A DNA stretch of 64,000 nt, taken from Artocarpus heterophyllus (Eukaryota; Streptophyta; Magnoliopsida; Rosales; Moraceae). Numbering within the stretch: the stretch's first letter is position 1; every line of letters starts with the position of its first letter. This document shows, one piece after another, positions 63,404 through 64,000 of this stretch. The notes below the pieces were generated by a model that was not told the DNA's origin, searched no databases, and was given only the letters and a program-made list of their open reading frames with translations. The stretch is taken from positions 517,011 through 581,010 of the forward strand of contig JAJQZP010000048.1 in NCBI GenBank assembly GCA_025403435.1, read 5' to 3'. The translations under genes were made by a program, and so were the position numbers.

Positions 63404-64000
63404 TCAACAAATCGACATCCAAAATTGAAATTCTCAACAGCATATCAACATCCAAAAAAGCTTGAATCCAACAAAATTGCTAACAAATAATCTATTTACT
63501 GAAAGAGAGAGTGAGAGGAGAGAGAGAACAACATTCAAGACAATCAACATCCAAAATTCAAATTCTCAGCAGCTTAACAACATCCAAAGAAAGCTTGAAT
63601 CCAACAAAATTGCTAGAAAGCAATCTATTTACTGAAAGAGAGAGAAAGGAGAGAGCGAACAACATCCAAGACAATCAACATCCAAAATTGAAATTCTCAG
63701 CAGCTTATCAACATCCAAAAAAAGCTTGAATCCAACGAAATTGCTAAAAGCAATCTATTTACTGAAAGAGACAGAGAGGAGAGAGAGAACAACATCCAAG
63801 ACAATCAACATCCAAAATTGAATTTCTCAGCAGCTTATCGACATCCAAAAAAAGCTTGAATCCAACAAAATTGCTAAAAAGCAATCTATTTACTGAAAGA
63901 GAGAGAGAGAAAGAGAGAGAGGAGAGAAAGAACAACATCCAAGACAATCAACATCCAAAATTGAAATTCTCAGCAGCTTATCAACATCCAAGAAAAGCTT
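63395..64000. repeat. Minisatellite of about 131 bp, five units, running off the right edge
   Basis: The anchor AAAATTGAAATTCTCAGCAG (variants) begins at 63421, 63553, 63684, 63814 and 63957, so spacings are 132, 131, 130 and 143. Each unit also has AAAGCTTGAATCCAACAAAA, TTGCTA...CAATCTATTTACTG and a GA-rich run whose length explains the differences. The period is not a multiple of three, so the short frames across it (63511-63729 plus, 63759-63947 minus) are not genes. The array continues beyond the window. Confidence 0.93.

Noticed and set aside
63020..63428. Plus-strand frames of 100-115 codons rich in Leu, Ser and Pro
   Set aside because: They are antisense to the acidic tract of the zinc-finger gene; GAG/GAC codons read in reverse give Leu, Ser and Val runs.
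1..64000. CRISPR array or prokaryotic operon
   Set aside because: Repeats are transposons, microsatellites or minisatellites without regular unique spacers, and the genes are spliced plant genes.

Overview
The window is nuclear DNA of a flowering plant, almost certainly a eudicot. It is AT-rich, has genes split by GT-AG introns, and carries long transposon-filled spacers. Three apparently intact genes and one probable gene are visible. There is also one decayed gene copy and many mobile-element remnants. I see no rRNA, tRNA or CRISPR array and nothing bacterial or viral.

Layout. 1-5217: the 5' part of a Ty1/copia retrotransposon on the minus strand (LTR, primer-binding site, long leader, gag-protease, integrase, reverse transcriptase), running off the left edge. 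5.2-26.6 kb: a gene desert with a foldback Mutator-like element, two related LTR-like noncoding repeats, GC-cored non-autonomous elements, small MITEs and micro/minisatellites. 26.9-29.6 kb: a U-box/ARM E3 ligase gene (PUB10-like, +, four exons). 33.8-36.8 kb: a PADRE/DUF4228 gene (+, two exons, 2.3-kb intron). 39.0-45.8 kb: a FAB1C-type phosphatidylinositol-3-phosphate 5-kinase gene (-, eleven coding exons, all phases consistent, 1759 codons). 46.7-56.0 kb: a second gene-poor spacer with short tandem duplications. 56.0-58.6 kb: an intron-containing, broken copy of quinolinate phosphoribosyltransferase (-). 61.9-63.4 kb: a two-exon gene (-) encoding an acidic protein that ends in a WRKY/FLYWCH-like zinc finger, with a solo copia LTR in its intron. 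The right edge is a ~131-bp minisatellite.

The FAB1C, PADRE and PUB10 genes appear to be a conserved neighbourhood. From memory, Arabidopsis FAB1C (At1g71010) and PUB10 (At1g71020) are adjacent, with a small PADRE gene at or near At1g71015. The three do not form a pathway: one makes PtdIns(3,5)P2 on endosomes, one is a probable stress-related small protein, one is a ubiquitin ligase. A TA-flanked MITE family of about 160 bp with TIR GGGTGTTTGG recurs across the window, including in the PADRE intron and inside the quinolinate phosphoribosyltransferase pseudogene.

I do not see a convincing new multi-gene system. The most unusual items are the acidic WRKY-like finger gene, the MITE family with its internal direct repeat, and the quinolinate phosphoribosyltransferase relic.
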